Origin: Gramella sp. KN1008
GTDB taxonomy: Bacteria > Bacteroidota > Bacteroidia > Flavobacteriales > Flavobacteriaceae
Assembly (NCBI RefSeq): GCF_004332155.1
Contig: NZ_SJDV01000001.1
Location: forward strand, 1 to 64,000
DNA length: 64,000 nt
Direction: 5' to 3'
Numbering within the stretch: the stretch's first letter is position 1; each line of letters starts with the position of its first letter. The notes under the pieces were generated by a model. The model saw nothing but the letters and a program-made list of their open reading frames with translations, made no database searches and was not told the DNA's origin. Below are positions 44,766 to 53,954 of this stretch, one piece after another. Position numbers and translations under genes: made by a program.

Positions 44766-45578
44766 ATGAAAGATAAGAGAGTATTATACGTCTCATCTGA
44801 AGTTATACCCTACTTACCTGAAACCGATATCTCATCAACATCTTTTGAAGCTGCCAAAATGGTTAATAACCTTGGAGGTCAGATAAGGATTTTTATGCCC
44901 AGGTTTGGAAACATCAACGAACGCAGGCATCAGCTTCATGAAGTAATACGGCTTTCGGGGATGAACCTGGTGATAAACGATCTGGATATGCCGCTTATTA
45001 TTAAGGTGGCCTCTATTCCAAAGGAAAGAATGCAGGTTTATTTTATAGATAATGAAGATTACTTTAAAAGGAAGGCGACACTGACAGATGAAGATGGAAA
45101 TCTCTTCTCTGATAATGATGAGCGAGCCATATTCTTTGCTAAAGGAGTGATTGAAACCGTTAAAAAACTTAACTGGTCGCCTGATATCATCCATGTTCAT
45201 GGATGGCTTTCTTCCCTGCTTCCATTATATCTAAGGAATTATTACGGGAATGAGCCTCTTTTTAAAAATTCCAAAATTGTTACCTCGGTTTACAATCAAA
45301 GTTTTGAAGGAACGTTAGATGAGACCATGCATAAGAAGGTCTTGTTTGACGGACTGGAAAATTCTAGTGTTAAACATTTAAAAAGCCCTACTTTTGTCAA
45401 CCTGTTAAAAACAGCTGTTGATAATTCTGATGCTGTGGTCCTGGGTGGGGATGAGGTACCTGAAGATTTGAAGAAATACATAGATAAATTAAATAAACCA
45501 GTTCTTCCGTTTACCGAAAAAGAAAATTTCTCTCAGGCTTATCAGGATTTTTACACAACTAAAGTATTGTCTGAATAG
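44766..45578 (+). CDS. Stand-alone N-terminal domain of GT5 glycogen/starch synthase
   Basis: A 270-residue protein resembling only the N-terminal Rossmann lobe of glycogen synthase: KRVLYVSSEVIPY, DERAIFFAKGVIE and PDIIHVHGWLSSLLPLYLR. The C-terminal GT-B lobe, which holds much of the sugar-nucleotide site, is missing. The KxGG ADP-glucose loop near the N-terminus is replaced by ETDISSTSFE. Enzyme activity is therefore unlikely; it may bind a glycan or a partner. The stop is clean and the next gene follows 16 bases later, so it is not a recent truncation. Confidence 0.8.
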   Translation: MKDKRVLYVSSEVIPYLPETDISSTSFEAAKMVNNLGGQIRIFMPRFGNINERRHQLHEVIRLSGMNLVINDLDMPLIIKVASIPKERMQVYFIDNEDYFKRKATLTDEDGNLFSDNDERAIFFAKGVIETVKKLNWSPDIIHVHGWLSSLLPLYLRNYYGNEPLFKNSKIVTSVYNQSFEGTLDETMHKKVLFDGLENSSVKHLKSPTFVNLLKTAVDNSDAVVLGGDEVPEDLKKYIDKLNKPVLPFTEKENFSQAYQDFYTTKVLSE

Positions 45579-45594
45579 TAAGTAAAAACATTAA

Positions 45595-47124
45595 ATGAAG
45601 TTAAAAGGATTGTTACAAATAACGACCGTCCTGGTTGTTGTTTTCGCTTTTGTAGGATGTGACGAAGACTACACCGATATTGGAGGAGAAATAATAAATA
45701 ATCCCACCAATGTGGAATTAAGGGAAGTTGATGTAAACGCTTCTTCTAAAAAGATCAATTCCATCCAGACCAATAATCTTTTCAATTATTTTCTTGGAGT
45801 AAACAAGAATCCGGTATACGGTGAAAGTACCGCAAGTATCGTTACTCAGGTAAATCTGGGACGCAATGATCCTGATTTTGGAGATAACACTCAATTGGAT
45901 AGTGTGGTGCTGAGAATACCTTATTTCTCTTCTGAGGCTGAATCAGCCGGTAATGATGAGAACGTAGAATATGTACTTGATTCGGTTTTTGGAGAGGGTT
46001 CCTTCAAACTTTCCGTATATGAAACTTCATATTTTCTTAACGACCTGGATCCAAACGCCGGGTTCGAGGAAAGACAGAAATATTATTCAGATCAGCAACC
46101 TGAGATCGAAGAAAATATAGTGGGAGAAGCCTTATATGTTGACGATAGTTTTGAGCCTTCTTCCAGTTCTTTTGAGACCTACGAGGTTGCCGATTCCGGT
46201 GCTAGTGATACTATTACAAATGCTCCGGCCCTGTATATTAAGCTTCCGGTAAGTTATTTTCAGCGAAAGATCATAGATAAAGAGGGGAGCGATGAGCTTT
46301 TAAATAATAATAATTTCAAGAATTATTTCAGGAGTCTTTTTATTAAGGCTGAAGACAATGGGACTGAAGGATCGCAGATTCTCTTTAATCTTTCTAATAG
46401 TGATGCCAAAATAACTCTTTATTATAGTTATGAGATAGATGATGAGGGTGAAACAGTGCAAAGAAGAGGTAGTTTAGACCTTAATTTTTCCGGAGGTAAC
46501 AGGTTTAATACCTATTCAGGTGAATTTCCGCAGGAAATTTTAGAAGCAATCGAAACTCCAGCTGAAGCCGATAATCTTTATTTGATGGGTCAGGAAGGAA
46601 GTATGGCTATTATAGATATCTTCCCCGATCCTACAGTATTAGAAGAGCTACGGCAGAACGACTGGCTCGTTAATGAAGCTAACCTTATTTTTTATGTGAA
46701 CCAGGATGAGATGGGAGATGCCATTGAGCCGGAGAGATTATATCTCTATGACCTTGAAAATAATTCTATTCTGGCAGATTATCAAAATGACGCATCCTTC
46801 AATGAGAGCAACCCTGAATTATCCAGGACGATCTTCTCTGCTCCTCTGGAGAGAGGTGAAGATGAAAGAGGTGTTTTTTACAAAATACGAATTACCCAGC
46901 ATGTTGCGTCCATTTTAAGTGAGGATTCTGAAAATGTTAAGCTTGGACTGGTGGTGACAGGGAATATTAATGATGCTGGCTCCTCGGCTGTTAGAGGAAT
47001 AGAAGATCTGGAAAGAGTGCCTCGTGCTACTACCCAGAGTCCTTATGGCACGATTCTGTATGGAGATGAAGCCGCCGATGAAGAAAAAAGATTGAAATTG
47101 AGAATTTATTATACCGACTATTAA
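45595..47124 (+). CDS. DUF4270 lipoprotein
   Basis: A 509-residue lipoprotein with lipobox FVGC (Cys22) followed by acidic residues (DEDYTD), then a long beta-rich region typical of DUF4270. The DED after the lipid-bearing Cys may favour surface export in Bacteroidota. The function is unknown. It lies between the GT5-like gene and glmS with short gaps, so the three are probably one operon. Confidence 0.85.
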   Translation: MKLKGLLQITTVLVVVFAFVGCDEDYTDIGGEIINNPTNVELREVDVNASSKKINSIQTNNLFNYFLGVNKNPVYGESTASIVTQVNLGRNDPDFGDNTQLDSVVLRIPYFSSEAESAGNDENVEYVLDSVFGEGSFKLSVYETSYFLNDLDPNAGFEERQKYYSDQQPEIEENIVGEALYVDDSFEPSSSSFETYEVADSGASDTITNAPALYIKLPVSYFQRKIIDKEGSDELLNNNNFKNYFRSLFIKAEDNGTEGSQILFNLSNSDAKITLYYSYEIDDEGETVQRRGSLDLNFSGGNRFNTYSGEFPQEILEAIETPAEADNLYLMGQEGSMAIIDIFPDPTVLEELRQNDWLVNEANLIFYVNQDEMGDAIEPERLYLYDLENNSILADYQNDASFNESNPELSRTIFSAPLERGEDERGVFYKIRITQHVASILSEDSENVKLGLVVTGNINDAGSSAVRGIEDLERVPRATTQSPYGTILYGDEAADEEKRLKLRIYYTDY

Positions 47125-47136
47125 TAAGAAGGATTT

Positions 47137-48984
47137 ATGTGTGGAATTGTTGGATATATTGGGCATAGGGAAGCCTATCCCATAGTTTTAAAAGGACTTC
47201 AGAGACTGGAGTACAGAGGTTATGACAGTGCGGGAATAGCACTTTTTGATGGGAGTGACCTTAAAATGAGTAAAACCAAAGGCAAGGTGGCCGATTTGAA
47301 GGCTCGCCTGGAAAGTGAAATTTCCACCGATGGTACAGTGGGCCTAGGGCATACGCGATGGGCCACTCATGGTGAGCCAAATGATGTGAATTCTCATCCT
47401 CATTATTCTAATTCGGGGGAACTTGTAATTATCCATAACGGAATTATTGAAAATTACGATGCCCTTAAGAAGGAACTTAAGAAAAGAGGATATACTTTTA
47501 AGAGTGATACCGATACCGAAGTTTTGGTGAATCTTATTGAGGATGTTATCAAGAAAGAGAATGTGAAGCTTGGAAAAGCTGTTCAGATTGCATTGAACCA
47601 AACGGTTGGCGCTTATGCCATAGCTGTTTTCAATAAATCTAAGCCAGATGAGATCGTAGTAGCCAGACTGGGAAGTCCATTGGCTATTGGGGTTGGAGAA
47701 GATGAATTCTTTGTCGCTTCTGATGCTTCTCCTTTTATAGAATTTACCAACAATGCCATTTACCTGGAAGACGGTGAAATGGCGGTTGTTCGTAGACACA
47801 AGGATGTAAGGGTAAGAAAGATAAAGGATGATTCGCTGGTAGATCCTTATGTTCAGGAACTTCAGCTGAACCTTGAGCAGATAGAAAAAGGAGGTTACGA
47901 GCATTTCATGTTGAAAGAAATACATGAACAGCCTAATGCGATAAGCGATACCTACCGTGGCAGGATGCTGGCAGATAAAGGTATTATCAGGATGGCCGGA
48001 GTTGATGATAATATGGAGCGTATTGCCAATGCAAAGCGTATAATTATCGTTGCTTGTGGAACTTCATGGCATGCAGGGCTTGTTGCTGAATATATCTTCG
48101 AAGACATTGCGCGGATTCCCGTGGAAGTTGAATATGCTTCTGAATTTCGTTACAGGAACCCGATCATCTCAGAAAATGATGTTGTGATCGCCATCTCTCA
48201 GAGTGGAGAGACGGCTGATACCATGGCGGCTATAAAACTTGCCAAAGAAAAAGGCGCTTTCGCTTTTGGAGTATGTAACGTTGTAGGTTCTTCTATTTCA
48301 AGGGAGACAAATGCGGGCGCATATACTCACGCCGGACCCGAAATTGGGGTGGCGTCCACCAAGGCTTTTACCACGCAGATCACGGTTTTAACCCTTATCG
48401 CGTTGAAACTTGGTAAATTCAAAGGAACTATTTCTCAAAGTGATTTTCAGTTCCATTTACAGGAAATGGAAAGAATTCCTGAAAAGGTAAAGGAGGCGTT
48501 GAAGTCTGATAATTTGATCCAGGAGATCGCATATAAATATAGATATGCTCCTAACTGTCTTTATTTAGGTAGAGGGTATAACTTCCCTGTGGCTCTTGAA
48601 GGAGCTCTGAAACTTAAGGAGATATCTTATATCCATGCTGAAGGTTATCCTGCGGCCGAAATGAAGCATGGTCCTATTGCTCTTATTGATGAGCAGATGC
48701 CGGTTGTGGTAATTGCCACTAAAAAAGGTCATTATGAAAAAGTTGTGAGTAACATCCAGGAGATCAAATCAAGAAAAGGAAAGATTATCGCCGTAGTTAC
48801 TAAAGGTGACGAAGAAGTTCGGGAGCTTGCAGATTACGTGATCGAAGTGCCTGAAACTATTGAAGCATTAACTCCTTTGTTGACTACTATACCGTTACAA
48901 TTGCTCTCTTACCATATAGCTGTTATGCTTGGTAAGAATGTGGATCAGCCACGAAACCTGGCAAAATCGGTTACTGTAGAATAG
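47137..48984 (+). CDS. glmS: Glucosamine-fructose-6-phosphate aminotransferase (isomerizing)
   Basis: Makes glucosamine 6-phosphate for peptidoglycan and lipid A. The 615 residues start MCGIVGYIG with catalytic Cys at position 2, followed by LEYRGYDSAGIA and THGEPNDVNSHPH in the glutaminase domain. The C-terminal part has two SIS domains (ACGTSWHA, SQSGETADT) and ends KSVTVE. It is full length and ends at a terminator. Confidence 0.97.
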   Translation: MCGIVGYIGHREAYPIVLKGLQRLEYRGYDSAGIALFDGSDLKMSKTKGKVADLKARLESEISTDGTVGLGHTRWATHGEPNDVNSHPHYSNSGELVIIHNGIIENYDALKKELKKRGYTFKSDTDTEVLVNLIEDVIKKENVKLGKAVQIALNQTVGAYAIAVFNKSKPDEIVVARLGSPLAIGVGEDEFFVASDASPFIEFTNNAIYLEDGEMAVVRRHKDVRVRKIKDDSLVDPYVQELQLNLEQIEKGGYEHFMLKEIHEQPNAISDTYRGRMLADKGIIRMAGVDDNMERIANAKRIIIVACGTSWHAGLVAEYIFEDIARIPVEVEYASEFRYRNPIISENDVVIAISQSGETADTMAAIKLAKEKGAFAFGVCNVVGSSISRETNAGAYTHAGPEIGVASTKAFTTQITVLTLIALKLGKFKGTISQSDFQFHLQEMERIPEKVKEALKSDNLIQEIAYKYRYAPNCLYLGRGYNFPVALEGALKLKEISYIHAEGYPAAEMKHGPIALIDEQMPVVVIATKKGHYEKVVSNIQEIKSRKGKIIAVVTKGDEEVRELADYVIEVPETIEALTPLLTTIPLQLLSYHIAVMLGKNVDQPRNLAKSVTVE

Positions 48985-49009
48985 AACTTAAAGTTGTTCA
49001 ATATATATG

Positions 49010-49039
49010 GCCTTCCTGCGATTCCGGGAAGGCTTTTTT
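49010..49039 (+). terminator. Rho-independent terminator after glmS
   Basis: GCCTTCC (49010-49016) pairs with GGAAGGC (49027-49033) across a 10-nt loop and is followed by six T, 25 nt after the glmS stop. Confidence 0.85.
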
Positions 49040-49081
49040 ATTTCTGAAGGGCAGGAATCTATAATTTTGGATGCTTTTAAA

Positions 49082-49097
49082 TCAGCTTTTTAGCTGA
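49082..49097. repeat. Hairpin TCAGCT-TTTT-AGCTGA
   Basis: Six-base exact arms with a TTTT loop, between the glmS terminator and the atpD promoter. No T-run follows, so it is not a standard terminator. The role is unknown. Confidence 0.4.
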
Positions 49098-49153
49098 ATC
49101 GGGAAACAATCAAAACTTCTCAAAATTTCAATATGTTTTTTGCCAGAAAAATT

Positions 49154-49161
49154 TATCTTTG
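49154..49161 (+). promoter_or_regulatory. Candidate -7 box for atpD
   Basis: TATCTTTG is an exact match and continues into CAGCCTGAAA, sharing the 14-mer TTTGCAGCCTGAAA with the rplY promoter. The leader is about 85 nt. No TTG lies 19 nt upstream. Confidence 0.55.
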
Positions 49162-49251
49162 CAGCCTGAAAATGACCTGTTTCTTGTTTAGGAAATTTTA
49201 AATCAGGGAAATAGGTTTTTGAATTTTATTAAAAATTAAAGAATTAGATAA

Positions 49252-50763
<1,512 letters not shown>

Positions 50764-50773
50764 AATAATTTAG

Positions 50774-51064
50774 ATGTATTTAGAGATAGTAACTCCTGAA
50801 GCAGTAGTATTTAGAGCTGAAGTGGATGCGGTAAAAGTTCCAGGGCACGATGGTGAATTCCAGATGCTGAACAATCACGCTCCCATCGTTTCTACCTTAA
50901 CAGAAGGTGATGTTAAGATCAATCTTGCAGCCGGAAGTCAGAATGAGGTGAAATTCAAAGAGAGTCCGTTTAAATCTGGTTCTGAACCTAACGTTCTATA
51001 TTACACTATCAAGGGAGGAGTTCTTGAAATGAAGGATAATAAGGCGATCATTTTAGCCGATTAA
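50774..51064 (+). CDS. atpC: ATP synthase F1 subunit epsilon, short form
   Basis: A 96-residue subunit with only the N-terminal beta-sandwich (LEIVTPEAVVF, VPGHDGEFQMLNNHAP). The C-terminal two-helix inhibitory domain of the E. coli protein is absent, which suggests that hydrolysis is not controlled by epsilon in the usual way. A perfect terminator follows 24 nt later. Confidence 0.93.
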   Translation: MYLEIVTPEAVVFRAEVDAVKVPGHDGEFQMLNNHAPIVSTLTEGDVKINLAAGSQNEVKFKESPFKSGSEPNVLYYTIKGGVLEMKDNKAIILAD

Positions 51065-51087
51065 CTTCAGAAATCATTATATAAATT

Positions 51088-51118
51088 AAAAGGCCTTTCA
51101 TTAGAAAGGCCTTTTTTT
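51088..51118 (+). terminator. Rho-independent terminator after atpC
   Basis: AAAGGCCTTTC (51089-51099) and GAAAGGCCTTT (51104-51114) pair over 11 bp with an ATTA loop and a T-run. It is the strongest hairpin in the window and may also act on the opposite strand. Confidence 0.92.
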
Positions 51119-51165
51119 ATGTTTTATTATACCTACAGATTTCGGAAACCTGCTGGGGCTTTAAT

Positions 51166-52938
51166 TTATTTAGGTTCAAGCCAGTTTTTTCTGTTCTTTA
51201 AAGCTTTTTTTGGAGCTTCTTCGTCCAGGCTAATGGAATAGGCTGGATTAGTCTCCAAGCTCAGCGCAGTTTCCTGCTCTTTTCCGAATCTCTTAAAAAC
51301 AAGCTTTATATTTCCGGATGCATTGGTCTGGATAGCAGATTGAAAATCGTCAATCGTATTTACCTCATTTCCATCTATACTGAGGATGATATCTCCTGAA
51401 TCCAGTCCTGATTTATAGGCCGGACTGCCTTTGAAGGTATTCCTGATTATTTCCAATCCTTCTTCAGAAGGTCTTAAGGAAGCTCCGAAATAATCCTTAT
51501 TGGTCTTTTGCTCAATTTTCACCCCTACCGATTCGAACAATTTCTGATAATCAGGTCTTTTGCTGCTGTATATATGGGCTTTGAAGAACTCTGAAGCGAA
51601 TTGCTTGCCGGCATATTCCTTAAGGGTTTCCTCGATGTCTTCCACTTTATATGCCACTTCACTTTTACCATATTTCTTCCACATCAATTCCATAAAATCA
51701 TCAAGGTTAAGCTCGTGCTGCCTCAGGGATAGATCCAGAGCCAATCCCAGAACGCTTCCATAGGAATAATAGGAAATAAAAGTATTTTCCCGATTAACCG
51801 GGTCCACTGAGGTTGCGGCATCTACAAAAGGAGCCTGGTAGCTCATTTCAATAGGATTAAAATACTCAAGAGCAGGTGAATTCCAGACGTAATTAAAAGT
51901 TCCTGAAAGGCCATTTATATAATCTTCCTGGCTAATTACATTAGCTCTGCAGAGCATAAGCCCTGTATAATAACTGGTAAAGCCTTCAGCAAACCAGAGA
52001 GAGCCGGTCATGTTAGCTTCGGCGAAATCGAATGGCTCCAGCTCATCAGGCCTTAATCTTTCAACGTTCCATGCATGAAAGAATTCATGTGCGACTGTAC
52101 CTATATTGCCTTTCATTCCGCCTTCAGCAAGGCTTCTCGTACTGGTGAGAATAGTGCTGTTTCTATGTTCCATCCCGTCACCTGAAGCATTAGGCATATA
52201 GCAGGCCAGAAATGTATATTTTCCATAGTCGAAATCGGGAAGTTCCCCATAGACGGCTTTTTCCTGTTCCACAATGCGTTTTACCTGATCAAAATATTCA
52301 CTGAATTCCTCTTCCGTACCCTGGTGATGTAATACGAATCTTATTTCCTGCCCGTCAAGATCGAACTCCTTCATAGAAAAATTGCTTATTTCGGTTGGGC
52401 TGTCCATAAAATAATAAAGATCGGGAGCAGAGTAGGTGGTGCCCGCTTCCTCCTTCAGCTGTGTGGCAATTTTCCAGTCAAGGTCTTCTCTAACATCAAA
52501 ATTCACTAAAACAGGGCGATGCTCAAGATCTTCTGCGTACATAAATGTAGCCGGAATATTGAGGTGAGCATGGGTTTCATCTATCTGTGAATAGGTGCCG
52601 TCACCACGATTGGCAAAAAGGGTATATTCGATATTTATGGTTCCGTCATGGCCGCTTACTTTCCACGAATAGGGATCGGGCCTTACCACCTTAATTGTTT
52701 TGCCCTGGCTGTTGGTGGCCTTAAATCCGTAAACGTTCTTGGCGAATTCGTGCAAGGCATAGCGTCCGGGAGAGGTGCGACTCATCCTTATATTTAATGA
52801 GCTTGTTTTAATTTCAGGAAATGTGATATTGATCCTTGCTTCATGGTGAACGGCATTTTCAAATGAAATTTTATAGGAGTTGGTCTGTGCATTTCCCATG
52901 AAACTTATTAATAGAAATGCAATTAGAATTTTTCGCAT
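51166..52938 (-). CDS. M61 family glycyl aminopeptidase-like protein with PDZ domain
   Basis: A 590-residue exported metallopeptidase: signal peptide to about residue 18 (GNAQ), an N-terminal beta domain, the zinc site HEFFH (284-288) with Glu318 in WFAEGFTSYY, and a C-terminal PDZ domain (about 480-560). It matches the M61 family, which cleaves N-terminal glycine or alanine. Its location is probably periplasmic. The catalytic residues look complete. Confidence 0.9.
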   Translation of the reverse strand: MRKILIAFLLISFMGNAQTNSYKISFENAVHHEARINITFPEIKTSSLNIRMSRTSPGRYALHEFAKNVYGFKATNSQGKTIKVVRPDPYSWKVSGHDGTINIEYTLFANRGDGTYSQIDETHAHLNIPATFMYAEDLEHRPVLVNFDVREDLDWKIATQLKEEAGTTYSAPDLYYFMDSPTEISNFSMKEFDLDGQEIRFVLHHQGTEEEFSEYFDQVKRIVEQEKAVYGELPDFDYGKYTFLACYMPNASGDGMEHRNSTILTSTRSLAEGGMKGNIGTVAHEFFHAWNVERLRPDELEPFDFAEANMTGSLWFAEGFTSYYTGLMLCRANVISQEDYINGLSGTFNYVWNSPALEYFNPIEMSYQAPFVDAATSVDPVNRENTFISYYSYGSVLGLALDLSLRQHELNLDDFMELMWKKYGKSEVAYKVEDIEETLKEYAGKQFASEFFKAHIYSSKRPDYQKLFESVGVKIEQKTNKDYFGASLRPSEEGLEIIRNTFKGSPAYKSGLDSGDIILSIDGNEVNTIDDFQSAIQTNASGNIKLVFKRFGKEQETALSLETNPAYSISLDEEAPKKALKNRKNWLEPK

Positions 52939-53001
52939 AGTTGATTTTTGAGATTTGGCCTAAAGTAAAAATTTTATAGGATTGAGAGAGCTACGAATTT
53001 A

Positions 53002-53205
53002 TTAAGGTTGATATTCAAGGATATCGCCCGGCTGGCATTCCAGAGCTTCACAGATAGCTTCCAGGGTGGAAAAACGAACAGCCTTCGCTTTTCCAGTTTT
53101 AAGAATAGAGAGATTAGCGGTTGTGATCCCGACAATGTCTGCCAGCTCGTTGCTTTTCATGTTCCTTTCTTCGAGAACCTTATCGAGGTTTATGATTATC
53201 GGCAT
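53002..53205 (-). CDS. XRE/Cro-type HTH regulator (YozG-like)
   Basis: A 67-residue DNA-binding protein that is almost all helix-turn-helix: MKSNELADIVGITTANLSILKTGKAKAVRFSTLEAICEAL. It matches the small HTH_26/YozG group, which is regularly paired with a DUF2975 membrane protein. Only two bases separate it from the DUF2975 stop. It is the likely binder of the two palindromes upstream of the pair. Confidence 0.88.
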   Translation of the reverse strand: MPIIINLDKVLEERNMKSNELADIVGITTANLSILKTGKAKAVRFSTLEAICEALECQPGDILEYQP

Positions 53206-53207
53206 GG

Positions 53208-53717
53208 CTAAATCGTTAGTTCGTTTTCTTCTTTATAGAGTCTTGCTTTGTTAAAGATTTGGGAAATAAAAATGAAAAACAATCCCAGGACAATTAATAA
53301 CCAGAAATTCATAAAACCAGTTTTAATATGTACCTGATCGGTAAAAATGATTTCAAATATGAACGAAAACAGGGTATCTATTACTGTAACCAGGATAAGT
53401 AACTGGCCTATGATCTTGAAACTGCTTATTTGAAATTTTGTAAAAATTGATTTGGATGTTAGGCTGTCCATTAAATTTCTGATCAATCGAAAAAGATAGA
53501 TCCAGAATCCAAAAGATATTAAGGAATAAGTTAAAAGGCTAATAAGAGCCCGGACCGAGGTGATCTTAAAATCATCAGAATTCTTAAATATTTCCAGAGC
53601 CATATTTTCATCCCAGATAAGTGTGAAAATTAAAATTCCAAAAACAGCAACGCCTACGATGATGAATGAATAATATGCCAGACTAATAATATTTCTTAGA
53701 AGAACTGATGATTTCAT
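53208..53717 (-). CDS. DUF2975 membrane protein (YoaS-like)
   Basis: A 169-residue protein with four hydrophobic segments (about 10-33, 50-72, 95-122 and 135-157), matching DUF2975 as in Bacillus YoaS. The constant pairing with a YozG-type HTH protein suggests a membrane sensor or anti-regulator with its regulator. The signal is unknown. The promoter region carries two strong palindromes. Confidence 0.82.
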   Translation of the reverse strand: MKSSVLLRNIISLAYYSFIIVGVAVFGILIFTLIWDENMALEIFKNSDDFKITSVRALISLLTYSLISFGFWIYLFRLIRNLMDSLTSKSIFTKFQISSFKIIGQLLILVTVIDTLFSFIFEIIFTDQVHIKTGFMNFWLLIVLGLFFIFISQIFNKARLYKEENELTI

Positions 53718-53725
53718 TTTTAATA

Positions 53726-53744
53726 ATTATTGTTTATCAATAAT
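53726..53744. promoter_or_regulatory. Palindromic operator-like site O1
   Basis: ATTATTG-TTTAT-CAATAAT, an exact 7-bp palindrome with a 5-nt spacer. It lies 9 bases before the DUF2975 start and should cover the transcription start. Confidence 0.65.
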
Positions 53745-53771
53745 AAATATACATAAATTATTGAAAAACAA
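53744..53771 (-). promoter_or_regulatory. Candidate promoter of the DUF2975-XRE pair
   Basis: On the minus strand, TTG (53769-53771), 17 nt, then TATATTTA (53744-53751), one base off the -7 consensus. The TTG lies in site O2 and the -7 box abuts O1, the layout expected of a repressed promoter. Confidence 0.5.
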
Positions 53772-53775
53772 TAAT
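53757..53775. promoter_or_regulatory. Palindromic operator-like site O2
   Basis: ATTATTG-AAAAA-CAATAAT, extended on each side to a 9-bp arm (53755-53763 and 53769-53777). It has the same half-site and spacer length as O1, with centres 31 bp apart, about three helical turns. Confidence 0.68.
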
Positions 53776-53874
53776 TTTATTTACGCACTGCTATTTCAAT
53801 TTACGATATGTTATCTCAATAAATTTCTAAATGAATCTTTATACCTGCTTTCCCTGGCCATTAAAAAATATCTC

Positions 53875-53895
53875 AAACTATTCGAGTGATAGTTT
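53875..53895. repeat. Inverted repeat AAACTAT-N7-ATAGTTT before the Mrp operon
   Basis: Exact 7-bp arms with a 7-nt spacer, 29 bases upstream of the mrpA -7 box, so it covers the -33 to -60 region. It could bind a regulator of the antiporter operon. Confidence 0.45.
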
Positions 53896-53924
53896 ACCTC
53901 TTCTTAATCTTCAATAATAACTCT

Positions 53925-53932
53925 TATATTTG
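53925..53932 (+). promoter_or_regulatory. Candidate -7 box for the Mrp operon
   Basis: TATATTTG, followed by CGGG, is an exact TAnnTTTG 22 nt before the mrpA start. A -33 TTG is not clear. Confidence 0.55.
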
Positions 53933-53954
53933 CGGGAAACAGAATTAACTACCT

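Noticed and set aside
44766..45578. Frameshifted full-length glycogen synthase
   Set aside because: No GT-B C-terminal lobe is found in any frame downstream; the next frame is a complete DUF4270 lipoprotein.
46980..47140. Possible glmS ribozyme upstream of glmS
   Set aside because: Only 12 bases separate DUF4270 from glmS, and the ribozyme is a feature of Gram-positive bacteria; no matching fold is seen.
49082..49097. Hairpin before atpD as a second glmS terminator
   Set aside because: It has a strong stem but no T-run after it, and a proper terminator already lies at 49010-49039.
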